64,000 nucleotides of DNA from Druceiella hillmani (Eukaryota > Arthropoda > Insecta > Lepidoptera > Hepialidae), in the NCBI GenBank assembly GCA_039881145.1, contig JAYKKI010000005.1, forward strand, positions 27,359,001 to 27,423,000, given 5' to 3'. A program made the position numbers and the translations under genes. Below are positions 23,757 to 35,596 of this stretch, piece after piece. How positions within the stretch are numbered: position 1 is the first letter of the stretch; each line of letters starts with the position of its first letter. The notes under the pieces are model-generated. The model worked only from the letters and a program-made list of their open reading frames with translations, was not told the DNA's origin and ran no database searches.

Positions 23757-23954
23757 TGTCCAAGATGCTTTGTAGGCAGTCTGTTAAAAATACGGCGTAG
23801 ATTAAATTTTTGGTTTGAGGTACATGAAAATCAGCATATTGAATTAAAAGATATTTGGAGTAGCCTGGACTCTTTTTATAATCGACCAGGAGTTCAACAA
23901 ACGTTATTTCACTTGTCTATCCAACGTGCTCCGAATCCAAGAAAGTACACATAA
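23757..23954 (+). other. Unassigned open frame of about 64 codons
   Basis: An ATG-less frame starting CPRCF and containing FWFEVHENQHIELKDIW and SFYNRPGVQQTLFHLS, up to a TAA at about 23952. The residue mix (Trp, His, Glu, Pro) is much less AT-driven than neighbouring chance frames. It lies between two transposase remnants on the plus strand. I recognise no family. It may belong to the Tc1 remnant's host element or to another decayed transposon. Confidence 0.35.
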
Positions 23955-24009
23955 ACTCACCTAAAATGTACTGAGAAATCGCTATAAGCTATGGTAAATA
24001 CCACAGCTA

Positions 24010-24500
24010 TTGAAGCTTGTTATCGATTTTGGAGACGATTATCTTTTAATGCACGATAATGTCCTACCTTATGATGCAAGATAGATGACTAAATACATGG
24101 ATGCCGTCTGTAAAAAATATTACTATGGCTAGCTCGCAGCCTTGACCTCAAACTTATCAATCATATATGTGACAATCTAAAAAGATTGAATATATTTGGC
24201 GTTAATTTTGTAGAAATGCATTATTTAGTCTTGCTAATAGCCCACCTGACGGTGTTGTAATACAACGAAACCTAGGTCGTGGTAAAGAACTTAAAGAAAG
24301 TAGAAATAATACTACATCATGCAGTTTCATTTAATTGTGAATCTAAAAAGATATATTCGAGGTTGTACCCACATGCTTACCAGATTACATGAGCTGAAAC
24401 TTTTTGTTGCAAAAAATGGCAGAGCATTCTGTAATCAGATTTATAGAACAACTCATGAAGCAACATATGTTATTAAAATTACATTTCAAATGTTTAACTT
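24010..24500 (+). pseudogene. Tc1/mariner transposase remnant, split by palindromic retroposon copy 5
   Basis: Plus-strand translation gives FGDDYLLMHDN.LPYDAR followed by a stop, the region around the second catalytic Asp. After a frameshift comes WLARSLDLKLINHICDNLKR, a decayed form of the family's WPARSPDLNPIEH.WD.LKR block with the third catalytic position. Directly after it a 153-bp insertion interrupts the frame. Beyond it, from 24341, the frame resumes as NLKRYIRGCTH..TRLHELK, the expected C-terminal 'R....PTTLHEL' block. At least one frameshift, several stops and no N-terminal HTH: non-functional. Confidence 0.8.
24174..24352 (-). mobile_element. Palindromic retroposon, copy 5, inserted in the Tc1 remnant
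   Basis: A perfect 13-bp duplication AATCTAAAAAGAT (24174-24186 and 24340-24352) flanks a 153-bp element (24187-24339). The tail is on the left, so the element is on the minus strand. Its 5' end, at 'tttaattgtg', coincides with the boundary in other copies. Most of the left arm is deleted. The remaining arm has CTGACGG in place of CUGANGA, so the ribozyme core is damaged. Confidence 0.95.
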
Positions 24501-24546
24501 ACCCTTTTTTATTTTAACGGTAAATATTTTTGAATTTTTCGTTTAG

Positions 24547-25314
24547 AAAAAAAATTAAACATTTTTCAAAATAGTGTTTGTAAATCTGTTATAAATATTT
24601 TATTTAAATAAAGATATAAAATTGATAATATAATAATGAAATATAGAACATAAATTGAGTGACAAATTATGCCTGAGAATGTGCAATAAAAACAAGCAAT
24701 ATTTTGTTTCCTCCAGGATATTTTTTGGAAGTCATAATAAAAATTGTTCCAGCAGGTGAAATCTTTAAATTAAGGGACATCAACATTTGCATGACATATG
24801 GAGCAAATTTGACGTTCCCTTTCATTTTTAAAATAAAAGGAATTGGAATCCACAATGCGCTATATGCAACGTATTAGGTATAACTCTCTTCGAAATTACC
24901 GTCTGTAAAATATCGACTTAGAACTGAAAATGAAAAGCATCGAAACAAATAAATTTGAAATTAACATTCGAATAGAATTCGATATTGCTTGTAATTTTTC
25001 TACAGGCAAAAAACTAAAACAGAACTTGGCTTCTTTTCCAAATTAAAATTTGTAGTGAGACAATATAAATTTTTGTAAAGTTTCCAAACTTAATTGTTCC
25101 TTTTATTAATGAGTTCTTGCTTTCGTAATACGTTTTCGTCTTTCTTATCGTTTTGTATTTTTATGAATATATAAAATATTAGAGACTTTTTGAGAAGTTT
25201 TTGGTTTATTGCTAAATTTTTTGATACCTAGAAACTGTTATATATTTACAAAGCACACACTTCAGTTGTAAATAACATCTGCATATTCCGATAAAAATGC
25301 AATAACGAAGCACA
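24547..25314. other. Anonymous AT-rich DNA
   Basis: The 62-codon minus frame at 24667-24855 is unrecognised. Nothing else is supported. Confidence 0.45.
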
Positions 25315-25910
25315 GTTTTTTTAACTGACTTCAAAAAGGAAGGACGTTTTCCATTGGCGTATTTACTTTTTTTCGTGTATGTATGCCGAGCTGGAACTTG
25401 TAGACGCGTTCACCGATTTTCATAATTTTTTTAAGAAAGAAATAATTTTATCTCTTAATTCGATATATGTAAATATGTCACGTCCCATGTAAATGTGTAC
25501 TCCAGAAATATCTTTGGAACTCTTCAACGGATGAAAGTTCAACACCCCTTAAAGAAAATTGATACAGAGTTTGAAATTATTTGACATATTTTACAGATAC
25601 TTGGCAGGACGTGATGATAGAGCTCAATACGGAATAGACTCATCGATTTATGACTCACTTAATTCATCATGATGAGTGTAATGGTCACAGTCTAATGACA
25701 AGCGTCTACCGATGGAGCTGGAAGATTCTGATAAAAACTCCTCAATGTCGAGGAATAGATTCAAGTTTGCGTACATTTGACTTTTTCGGCAAGTCTTTTG
25801 GTCATAAATAGTTGGCAGGCTTGAGGATGGCGCCGAAATGGTAACAGCACTCTTCGGTGGTGAGCAGCAGTTTGTAGAGTTTAATAGAGCTCATGGAATT
25901 TGAACTCGTT
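25315..25910 (+). mobile_element. Lepidopteran 'actgacttcaaaaa' dispersed element, copy 2
   Basis: It starts 'ttttaactgacttcaaaaag' with 'gttcaccgattttcat', 'tcccatgtaaatgtgt' and 'ggaactcttcaacggatgaa', matching in order the landmarks of copy 1 (11208-12527). The body also holds a partial duplication ('cttggcaggacgtgatgat' near 25600 and 'gttggcaggcttgaggatgg' near 25810). The 3' inverted end is not seen, so the right boundary is approximate. Confidence 0.55.
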
Positions 25911-25933
25911 TGATTTACCTTGATGTAAGCAAG

Positions 25934-25995
25934 AAAACAACAAAGTAAATAGGTAGGTAGGTATATACATACTTACTTATTTACTTTGTTGTTTT
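25934..25995. repeat. 18-bp perfect inverted repeat with palindromic loop
   Basis: AAAACAACAAAGTAAATA (25934-25951) and its exact reverse complement (25978-25995) enclose a TAGG/CTTA-type spacer that is itself partly palindromic. A third, direct-orientation echo ('cctatttactttgtcg') follows at about 26000-26016. Confidence 0.85.
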
Positions 25996-26418
25996 TTATA
26001 CCTATTTACTTTGTCGTATGTATATATTTATACAAAGTCATGAAGCAAGTAAGATATAGGTAGATAATTAGGTAGGTGGGTAGTTAAGAGAATATGTACG
26101 AAATTTGTGCAAAAAATATAAAAAAAAGAAAAGCTTAACATAATTTGTAATTTGTTTTATAAACAAAAGTTTAAATAATTAAACAATACAAGAAATATAT
26201 CAAATAATATATTTGCGACCGCTTGCAGATTTCAATTTTCCTCTCTCATATGCAAAGTCATCATTTGCAAGTCAATTAGAAGGCAATAAAATGAAAAAAA
26301 TTGTAAATCTCAATGAGTCAAATATTTTGGTTTAGATCGCTGCTTATATAATAAGCTAATAAACACAGCCATTGTACCATTTTGATAAACGCCATATATT
26401 GTCGAGTAGAAATATTTA
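25996..26418. other. Anonymous AT-rich DNA
   Basis: (GGTA)n-like runs near 26060-26085. No supported gene. Confidence 0.45.
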
Positions 26419-26470
26419 GTAAAATTAATATTATACTTTTAGTCGAGTAAAAGTATAATATTAGTTTTAC
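26419..26470. repeat. 23-bp-stem hairpin, 22/23 paired
   Basis: Arms 26419-26441 and 26448-26470 around the loop GTCGAG. The flanks AATATTTA (26411-26418) and AATATTCA (26471-26478) match at 7 of 8, so it could be a tiny hAT-type MITE with an 8-bp target duplication, or coincidence in AT-rich DNA. Confidence 0.8.
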
Positions 26471-26478
26471 AATATTCA

Positions 26479-27608
26479 TTTTTAATGGTGAAGTCAAAAG
26501 AGGATGACGTATAGATACGTACACGTGTATATGTTTATATATGCGTGCATGTAAGTATGCAATTGTATGTAATTCACGTTCATTAAACTCTGTTCTCTTT
26601 GGATTTAGGTAAATTAGGTGTCATTAATTTTTTGATATTCTTATTAAACTTTTCACGGGATTCTCGATATCATGAATTCAAACACCAGATATGTTTGCCA
26701 TTTCTACAATTTATTTGCATATATTATTGAAGTAAGTAATTTCAAATAAGCTGAAAATATATGCTTCGAGACTCTGAATTTATGTTACGAGACTATAGCT
26801 TGACTGCCACAAGTGCGATCATCGTGCTCTCCTTACAAGCTCGCACTACTCGTATTTGCATGCATTATGAGAAAGTTGTGCTAGCGTCGATGAAACATGT
26901 AAGAAATTATTTGTCACCTACTTCAGCTATAGTTTGTAATGAAATTTAGGCAACGTTAATAATTAATTAATATCATTTGGTTACTTTAATTAAAGAAGGC
27001 CTTTCAACGTAATACTCGCAAGGCGTGTCTTATTTTCTTGCTATAATTCTTTAGTTGTGTACTAATATACTTATATTTAATAAACGTAAGTAAGTATCCA
27101 CTTTTTAGGGTTTCAAAGTTAAACAAGAACTCTTATAATTTTCTGTCTGTCAAACTCTCTTAGATTCTGCAATTTTATATCTACGTATATGATTTTTTAC
27201 AAGTTAATGTTTCAGATAAAGATCTAAATTAACGTGTCGCTATTTCTTTCCCAATTTTTAAGGTTCTTTATCAATAAGTGGGAATGGATTAAAGTTTTAA
27301 ATATCGTTAGAGACGTCTTCTAAATTAAACTTTTGGTTTGATTTACTACTTATAATTTATTTTGCTCCGTTTACGAAATATTATGCTTCGTAATCGTTTG
27401 TAACCTGTCTCCTCGTCTTATTTACAAAAAAACTCTAAAGAATGATCTGGAAAATAGATTTTGGTGAGTACCTTCAAATGAAGTTTTTACAAGTAATCTA
27501 ATTTCACTAGATTTGGAACCGAGTAAAACTCAAGTACTTGTTGATAACGCGTAGATATGCGCAAGATAAATTAATATGAATGATTAAAATACGTTTTACG
27601 ATATGTAT
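26479..27608. other. Anonymous AT-rich DNA
   Basis: The 62-codon plus frame at 26761-26949 is unrecognised. Nothing else is supported. Confidence 0.45.
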
Positions 27609-27654
27609 TTTAAAAGAAATTCAGAAGTCATTTAAGTTCTGAATTTCTTTTAAA
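27609..27654. repeat. 18-bp perfect hairpin
   Basis: TTTAAAAGAAATTCAGAA (27609-27626) pairs exactly with 27637-27654 around a 10-nt loop. It lies 110 bp from palindromic copy 6 but shares no sequence with it. Confidence 0.8.
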
Positions 27655-27762
27655 TTACAAGGCAAGTCCAGTTACCGTAGTATTAGAATACTTACTCGTC
27701 TACCGTGGACTTTTATCGGTATAGTAAACACGACATAAGAACTTATAAAATATATACATAAA

Positions 27763-27982
27763 TAAATGAAACTACGTTCTACTTTCTTTAATTTCTTTAC
27801 TACGACCTAGGTTTCGTTGTATTACAACATTTTCGTTGTATTACAATATTAGATAGAATTAAGATGCAACGAAACCTAGGTCGTGGTAAAGAAATTAAAG
27901 AAAGTAAAAGTAATACTACATCAACGTAGTTTCATTTAATTGTGAATAATGAATTTCTACAAAATTAACGCCAAATATATTC
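27763..27982 (+). mobile_element. Palindromic retroposon, copy 6
   Basis: Arms from 'aaatgaaactacg' to 'cgtagtttcatttaattgtg', then the one-sided tail 'gaatttctacaaaattaacg' and 'ccaaatatattc' ending at 27982. The centre is rearranged: CTGAAGA and half of each ribozyme-like motif are lost. No convincing target duplication. The flanks share only 'actta'. Confidence 0.85.
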
Positions 27983-29745
27983 ACTTAACTAGTTGTTTTA
28001 AGGAGAGTACCTCTACACAAAATACAACAATTTACCTCAAAGATAATTTTCGGAGGGGCAATTTGATTTTTTAAAATAAATTCTGCATGCCAGTAGGTTA
28101 AAGTTACTATATTAATTAGTATATTTACTTTTTTTAAATGGTTCACACTAAATACTTTGGTAGGACTGTAAAAGCACGAGTTGCGCTTCGTGCTTTAGTT
28201 GGTTAAAAGCTTTTATTAACTCAGGTTTTGGTAAATTTTCTAGGTTCTAGTTCAATGAAAAGTAACCAATAAAGTTTTGATAAGAGAGTCACTTCAGTGA
28301 ATTTCCAAAATGACATATTTTCTGAGATCATATGTCTTAAATGTCTGAAGGTAAAAGTTTTACAGGTAAATTTTAGCAGAAAAGTTTAATAAACTCGACA
28401 AATATTGTATCTGCTACTTGGTGAAGAAAAAAATGAATGAATCGTAATAAAGAACAGTGGTTTCTTTTTTATCTTTATTCAGGTATAATTTTTTCTCATA
28501 TTGACTTTATGAAAATCATTTTATTTTCTTATTGTATCTTATATGAGTGGAATTGTTTTAAAATGTCATCTTTGGGATTCAAGCGTGTCTTTCCTTGTTT
28601 TTCTACATACATCCTTGTGTATGTAGATTTATGATAATTTAATATAATTTTATAATTAAAGATAATTTTATAATAATTAATATATTTTGAAACTTGTGCC
28701 GTCTTTGTTGGATGTTTACTCTCATGATTTTGCTTACCAAATATTGTTGAAATATCGATAACTTGAGTCTCAAAGAGCATAAAAGTCCAAAGACGATATC
28801 TTAGCATGTACAAAAAATCTTTTATTATTGAAGGTATCTTTTATGTTTTTTAAAGGAATATATATTTCACGTAAGACAATAATGCTTAGAACTCTAAGCT
28901 GGATTACGTAGTAAAATAATGTTTTAATGTAATATAATATTCTGAAAAACAGAGTTTCCACGGGTACGCTTATAAAAAATGATCAAATATAACTTTTACA
29001 CCATAAAATAGCTGTTTTGCAAGATGCTTAGAGTGTAACTGTTATCTTATGAGATACCATCAAGCAATATGCTGTGTAAGGGACAATTTACTTAGTATTT
29101 ATCTTAGTATTTATGGTTGTAAAAAACTGTTTAAATTAATAAATACATTCATCCATTACCTTTTACTTTCTTTTTCGATTGATTAATTGCAATAAAGTTA
29201 TAAGCTGGGTTGTTGCTTGCCGCTGTTAATTAAATAGTTTCTATTTAGAACTTTGTTTCAAAGCACTTTTACGGGACAGCACCGTTATGATAAAAATGAC
29301 TAATTTGAAGATGGCGGACTAAATTTATAGAACTATATAATATACTACGACAAGTATCCAGTAATGAAGATAGAAAGAAATATTTCTATTTCCATACAAA
29401 AGCCTTCGTGGCTTTTTAAAATTTGAAGCTAACCATTTTAGGTCAAAAACATAAGTTGTTTAATATGTGACTCACGAGAGAAGAGTTATAAAGGGTTTAA
29501 TATTATTTGCCCTCTACAGGAGATTGATTTTAGCTATAGGACAGACGTCTGATCATATCAACACAAAAACTAATATAAAGTACTAAGCAAGACGCATCTA
29601 ATGGGTTATTATTCATTCACGGTTATATCGGGAACGTATTTAATTTTAATGGCGAAAATATGAGCAGTCGAATATTATATGTTTTTATTTTTTTCGGTTA
29701 TTGATAATCAGAATCATCTATGATCGCAATATCATCTATCTTATT
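27983..29745. other. Anonymous AT-rich DNA
   Basis: Overlapping small frames at 28437-28961 on both strands are AT-driven and unrecognised. Confidence 0.45.
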
Positions 29746-30042
29746 AGACGATAATAATTAATACTCATTTCACGAGCACTCACTCATGGTAATTAAAGGT
29801 ATTACATTGTCATTTAGGAATGTGGAGGTGCTTACCGATTTTTTACCATCAGAGTTACCTTTAATAATAACAACATATACTTTAATAGATAATAATAATT
29901 AACACTTATCTGATTAGTAATTTTTTATTTACAATTAAATTGGATCGTGAGTATATGAAGAGACGAACATTACCATTCCGGTTATTAGCTTTTCAGGTCT
30001 TTAATTATCGGATTCACCTTTAATTACAACAACGTATATAGT
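29746..30042 (+). repeat. Diverged two-unit tandem duplication (about 145 bp)
   Basis: 'gataataattaatactca' and 'gataataataattaacact' open the units. 'gagttacctttaataataac' (about 29862) and 'gattcacctttaattacaac' (about 30011) mark their ends, each followed by 'aacatata'-type sequence. Similarity is moderate, so the duplication is old. Confidence 0.5.
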
Positions 30043-31567
30043 CAAAGAAAATTTTAATGAATTTGATAATTTCGGATTAATAATATGATCGGATTATTTT
30101 TTTTAACGCATGTGTTTTGTCTTCAAAGATGATTTTGACTATTAGAAAATCAGAAAAAGTAGTTTCTTCAGTAATATTAATTTCCTCATAACTTATTTTC
30201 CGTTAGTGGTACGTTAAAACAAATACTTTTTTTGTAATTACATTTTTTATTTATCTGAACTGTTTAGTTTATTGCATTAAAAATGGCGAAGATTTTTCAA
30301 TGAGTAAATTAATTAATTTTTTGGTTTAACAATTAGATGGATTCAGTAGTTTTTGTGTAAAATGCAAATACAAGCCTATTTAATGTCAAATTTTAACCAT
30401 TTTTTTCTAAATTCGCCTAAAAATTTATAATAATTTAAGAGATAATGGGAACGAATTTAATTTATTCCACACAATAAATCGGTATATACGAGGATTTACC
30501 TAATTCTTAATTTTAATTAGGATATGTAGTCGTACAAATGTTTAAATATTTGTTAAATTTACAGCAATGATAGATTAGTTTTCGGAAAACAAATGTTTAT
30601 TATGAAAATAATATTAAAAGCTACTAATCAATACGAATGTATTATTCAGTGAAATTTTGTGCTTACGTATGATACAAATTAAATAGTTTATTTATCACTC
30701 GTCGTGCTTCGGAATGTAATGAACCAATTAAAACACAACTTTAATTATCAAACTAAGATAAGGCTAAGTGCATTATTAAGGAACGTCAACAAACATGACT
30801 TTTCTAAGAACAACTTAAAAAAATCATTCGGTTGACAAAATTTCCTATAACTGACATATCAAAAACGAAATGTTATGAAAAAATTATAATAAAGTACATA
30901 GCTTTAGAAACAATAGAAATATAAATGTTTCTGTAAATTGTATGCCAGATACCATAGGCTTGCTTTGTTCTTTACAAAAGCGACATGAGGTGACAGAAAT
31001 GTAATATCAAATCAAAATTAGCTTAATTGAACAGCCCTGAATCATATATCACTTTTGTTTCAACCTATTTAAATAGTATATACAATAATGTTACGTAATA
31101 TGCAGAAAAACACTTGCGCTTGTGTATTTTATTGTGTAGATGTTCAAGTTCAAGTCAAAACCGCTAGCATTCCTAAAATTATCCTCTGAAAAATCAATAC
31201 GGGTTTAAAGTACAAAGTTATTTGACATATTATCATAAGTTGTATGAATGTCATTTTAGAAAAATTTAAGGGTTGCGCACATGAAAATTTAAAAAAGAAC
31301 AAGGATCGTATGTCCCATTATTTTTTTATTATTGTTTTTTACCACCCTTTAAATTGCGTGGAATCAAATACATTGTGGGTACGATATGAATTTTGTGGGT
31401 AGGATTTGAAATTTACAATAAATTCTATTTAACACTTCAAAAATATGCTGTACATACCAATTTTTTAAAAATTCCGAAAGTTTAAATTTACAGATCGATA
31501 AAGAATGAAAAACCGAGTAAGACTGCATTAAAATTTCACTTTAGCCAAAAATATGTATATGTATTTT
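30043..31567. other. Anonymous AT-rich DNA
   Basis: No supported gene, RNA or repeat. Confidence 0.45.
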
Positions 31568-32118
31568 GTTGTTATTAATGCAGAGTCACCAACATGTATT
31601 CAATAAGAATCACGCGTGTTTTAAATCAGAATATAAACTTCCATTTCAGTAATTTTTTTCATTTAAAATTCAATGCACAACTCACTCTCCGTATAACATT
31701 ACATTGCATAGTCTCATATTTTTATTAAAGAAAAAATAATTAGTGAATAAAATATAACTACAATCATGAATATCTTAGAGTCAAGAAGTACAGCAGTATT
31801 ATCTTTTTTCTGCATCTATGCACACTTTAAATATGCATATTATAAAGTGTTTGAATATTTGCACGCTTGCTCACTTGTTGTTAAGGCAGAATCAGCAAAA
31901 TTTAGTCAGCAAGAATCTTGCGTGTTTCACCTCACAATATAAACTTCTATACAAGTTATTTATTCATTTAAAAGTCAATGAATAATTGACTTTGGCTTAT
32001 AACATTACATTACACAGTCTCATATTTTTATTAAAGAAAAAATAATTAGCGAGTAAATATAACAATAATGATGAATATAGTAGAGAGTCGAAAAGTACAA
32101 TAGTATCAATCTGCATAG
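31568..32118 (+). repeat. Two-unit tandem duplication, about 305-bp period
   Basis: Unit 1 (about 31568-31820) and unit 2 (about 31874-32118) share in order 'gcaga.tca.caa', 'aatataaactt', 'ataacattacatt' and 'cagtctcatatttttattaa' extended by 'agaaaaaataattag'. The last block is nearly identical. A unique spacer of about 50 bp separates them. Confidence 0.85.
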
Positions 32119-32159
32119 AAATACCATAGTACAACTGAACATACCTAAATAGCTATAGT

Positions 32160-32420
32160 ATGTCACGCCGTATAAAGTTCAGAGGTTCAGCAGTCAGCAG
32201 CCCTCGAAGCGTCAGCTTGGCTGCTAATGGATTGAAACATCGGTCGCCGCAATCGTGGCCGATCCATCATCGTCATGTTGCCGTCACAAATATCGGGGAC
32301 AATTTGTTGCTGATGTGAATCGATGAGCGGCACTGTGCTCTGGCTTTGAAACCGTTTGACTTGTATTCACGGCACTTTGAAAGGTCACAGCGGTAAAACG
32401 GGACAATTCGTGCATTTCCT
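32160..32420. other. GC-rich patch with overlapping small ORFs on both strands
   Basis: About half G+C in AT-rich surroundings. The plus strand has ATG at 32160 to TGA at 32318 (52 codons, Ser/Arg-rich). The minus strand has a frame of about 62 codons without stops, including TMMDRPRLRRPMFQSISSQA, and another of about 44 codons beginning MHELSRF, preceded by a splice-acceptor-like 'gattttag'. None is recognised. It could be a conserved regulatory block, a 5' exon or a decayed element. Confidence 0.35.
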
Positions 32421-34478
32421 AAAATCGTTTTGAGTTCAAGGGATTATCTAAAGTCAATTTAGAGACAAGACAATTTCAAATATTGATTCTTCACTATTTT
32501 TTATTCCTGCTCATGACTCACGAAATTGCGCGTAATTGAGACCTTGTTTATCGAATATTTTTTTATAAATTAACAGAGTCAAAAGCACGGAATGTAAAAC
32601 AGATTTATTATCCGCTAATTTGTATTACGAATTATGCACGGGGACAATGATGATCTCACTCCACAATGGCCCGGGAAATATTTACAATGACGCGTGTTCT
32701 CTCCGTTTTGTGTTTTTATTGTAGTTCATATCATGGTTGTACGCTGTTAGCCTGGATGTTAGACGATACTAAATTACTTTTAGAAAATCTGAATTTGTAA
32801 TCGAGTTTGGTTTTATTTCTTTACCCTTTAAACTCGTGTTGATCCAACCAAACTAATGAGTTCAAACAATGTATAAAGACACGTTGCCAAAATTTAAAGG
32901 TGCGTGCTATAAAATTCTATCAGAATTGGATAAATTTAAAAGATACTGATTGGATACGTTTAAAAGATACTGAAATGAACGTATTATTACGGAAAAATTT
33001 CTGTGAAGCTTTAGCACTTTGGTGATGTAAATGGACTAGTTTGTTACTGGCGATGAAATTGGGTTGAAGTTTATCCCATTCAACTTTTTAAAATAATCAT
33101 CAAAGAATAAAGTAATAATTCAGAAATATCAAAATGTCATTTTTGTAATAGCCATCTAAATATTAGCTCTAATAGTGTACTATAGATTGAAGTAATGTTT
33201 GGAAAAAATCATTTGTGTAAACGAGGAATGCTGCTGCTGTAGCTTCAGTTGATTTTGACTTTTGAGAAATATAGTTTTCAGGTATTTTAATTCACTTGAA
33301 ATAACAATTAAATTATTGACTGTTCACTATTATTTAAGTTTATATGTGGATTTATATTTAAATATGTATTTTTTTAGTTTACCATGTTTATACTTGTAAT
33401 CGAAGTTACAGCTAGATATAAACGAGACATAAAGAAAATAATTTAAAAGTAAAAAAACTTAGTATCGTCTCGATGATTGTTACATCAAAATACAAAGAAA
33501 TTCTGTTAGTAATTGTAATAATGAGAGTATTTAAAAATTTCATTTCTAAGTTTAGAGAAAAACGTCAGAAGGCCTAAAATTTAATATTAAACAATTTATT
33601 GAAAATGTCGTTAATAATTTAATCTGTGGATTGGATATGACAAGGAATTTCACATAAAATTATGAGTGCAATAATTCTTGGGCAAGTCAATTACTCATAC
33701 TCAATGTGTCTCACTACATAAAATAAATACTTTATCAGTTTAAACAAAAAATAATTTACTTTGCGTTAGCTTAATGCGACCTATTTTACAGTCTATAAAA
33801 CATATGGTATAAAAACACTTTCCTTCAATTCAACAATCATAACCACATAACCTGATTTTTGTGGTGATACGGGTTTAAAATATTTAGTACTTCATAGATA
33901 AATAGTTAATTTTTGTATGGCTAGAATAATTAGGTTATCAGTAGCATAATAAAAAAAAAGCCCATTCGAACGGGGTATTTCGTGCAAAGTTGTATCGCTT
34001 TATGGCTATTCTCATAACAATGTATATTCCTGTCCAGTAAAAGCGCACTAAGCAAAATGTGAAACAACTTTCAAAGAACGACAACACGCATATGTCTCCC
34101 TCGTCACGATTGGACGTTTTTCCTCCATTTGATTATTTTTTCCTCTATCCGCAAACACGTTTCCAGCTATTATTACGCAAAGCGTGGCCGGAAGTCTTGT
34201 ATATTTTTTGTGATAATTTATTACAAAATCCGGCGCGTCCATATATGAGTGAGAAACGTGAAAATTAAGACACCTTTGAATATTTAATTGTTGTTTAACG
34301 GTATCGTTCCAAATATTATTTTAAAATATATTAACAGAGACTACAAAAATAACTCTATAGGGATTATAAGTTAAGTAATATAAGTTAAATTTTAAACAGC
34401 TAAATTTAAAAAAAAAGGCTAGTACTTATGATCGATATTTGAAGTTACAAGTTATGCAATTTTTTGACACACACATAT
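32421..34478. other. Anonymous AT-rich DNA
   Basis: Overlapping 64- and 69-codon frames at 34048-34268 lie in a slightly GC-richer segment and are unrecognised. Confidence 0.4.

Positions 34479-34546
<68 letters not shown>
34479..34546. repeat. (TA)n microsatellite
   Basis: About 68 bp of TA with one C interruption near 34491. Confidence 0.95.
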
Positions 34547-34549
<3 letters not shown>

Positions 34550-35566
34550 GTGCTTTCTTTGTTGTCTTTTAATAAAGTTGACGTGCGAGTGCTACTTGGA
34601 GCCGCTTTTTTGATCATTCTACGTATCTATTTAATAATATAATAATAACATTGCTTATTTGATTAAGTAATGTCATTTGAATAACCGTTCCTATAAAAAC
34701 TTCGATTGAAAACATTGACGTGATCTCATCCAAATGTATTTATGAAGGATAGTTTCGGTGCAAATAAAGTTTATTGAAAATTTATGTACAAATATATTTT
34801 ACTAATGAATATATTTTCTTTGAAAGATTATTTTCGCCTTCTATTCTGAACGTTTCGTTAAAAAACAAAATATACCACACATAACGCGTTTCTAGAAAGG
34901 TAGGATATGAAAGACAAGAGTATTTAAATGTGATATATTTAGAGCAAGTGTATATTTATAGCAGATTGTTGTGTATTCAATTGGTATTTTTCCTTCATAA
35001 ATTTCAAGAGGGTATTTTACGAAGTAAATGGAAGTATAATGAACATGACTGCATACACGTTGTCTCGTGGTCACGTGCGAATTTAGAGTCCAACAACCCT
35101 GTCACGCGGTTCAAACATATTATTAATGGGTATTTTATTTAATGAAAATTTTCATATTATCCAAAGGTATTTCCCATACAAAAACTTTATCTTACATTTA
35201 AACAAATTTAAAAAAAATTATATTATAAACTTTATAGTAAACAAATATTTATCTTTTAATTATTAGCCTGTATATTTGAATATGTTAGGATATTTGGTAG
35301 TAATAAATATTATTTTATTTTACGGAAATTAAGACTTAATTGAAAAAGTCAAATTCATCCCTAATCTTATTTACTTATCATGATTAGCAAGTGCGATACC
35401 GTTCTGTTCTGTGTGAGCTGTCTGGCATGAGGCCAATTAAACCCTTTCTTCTACAGTACTACCAGGATCGTCTCTACCCAGCCTAGCTTCTAAGGCACGA
35501 TGGGATAACCTCCCAAGAGACATCCTCCAAACCTAACCGGACCAACACAATTTGGCTCCATTAAGC
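34547..35566. other. Anonymous DNA
   Basis: The segment 35390-35560 is GC-richer ('ccttctctac...acctaaccggacc') and may be a repeat fragment I cannot name. The rest is AT-rich and featureless. Confidence 0.4.
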
Positions 35567-35596
35567 GGGGGGGTGGGGGGTGGATTAGGGGAAGGG
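35567..35596 (+). other. G-quadruplex-type G run
   Basis: G runs of 7, 6, 4 and 3 (35567-35573, 35575-35580, 35588-35591, 35594-35596) separated by short loops satisfy the usual four-run G-quadruplex pattern. It is the only long G run in the window. Confidence 0.75.

Noticed and set aside
24187..24339. Hammerhead motif in copy 5 as functional (likewise copies 2, 3, 6, 7 and the right arm of copy 1)
   Set aside because: Core changes (CTGACGG, AGAA, GGAA), missing halves or broken stem II make these copies unlikely to cleave.
27763..27982. Target-site duplication for copy 6
   Set aside because: Flanks share only 'actta', no better than chance in this composition.
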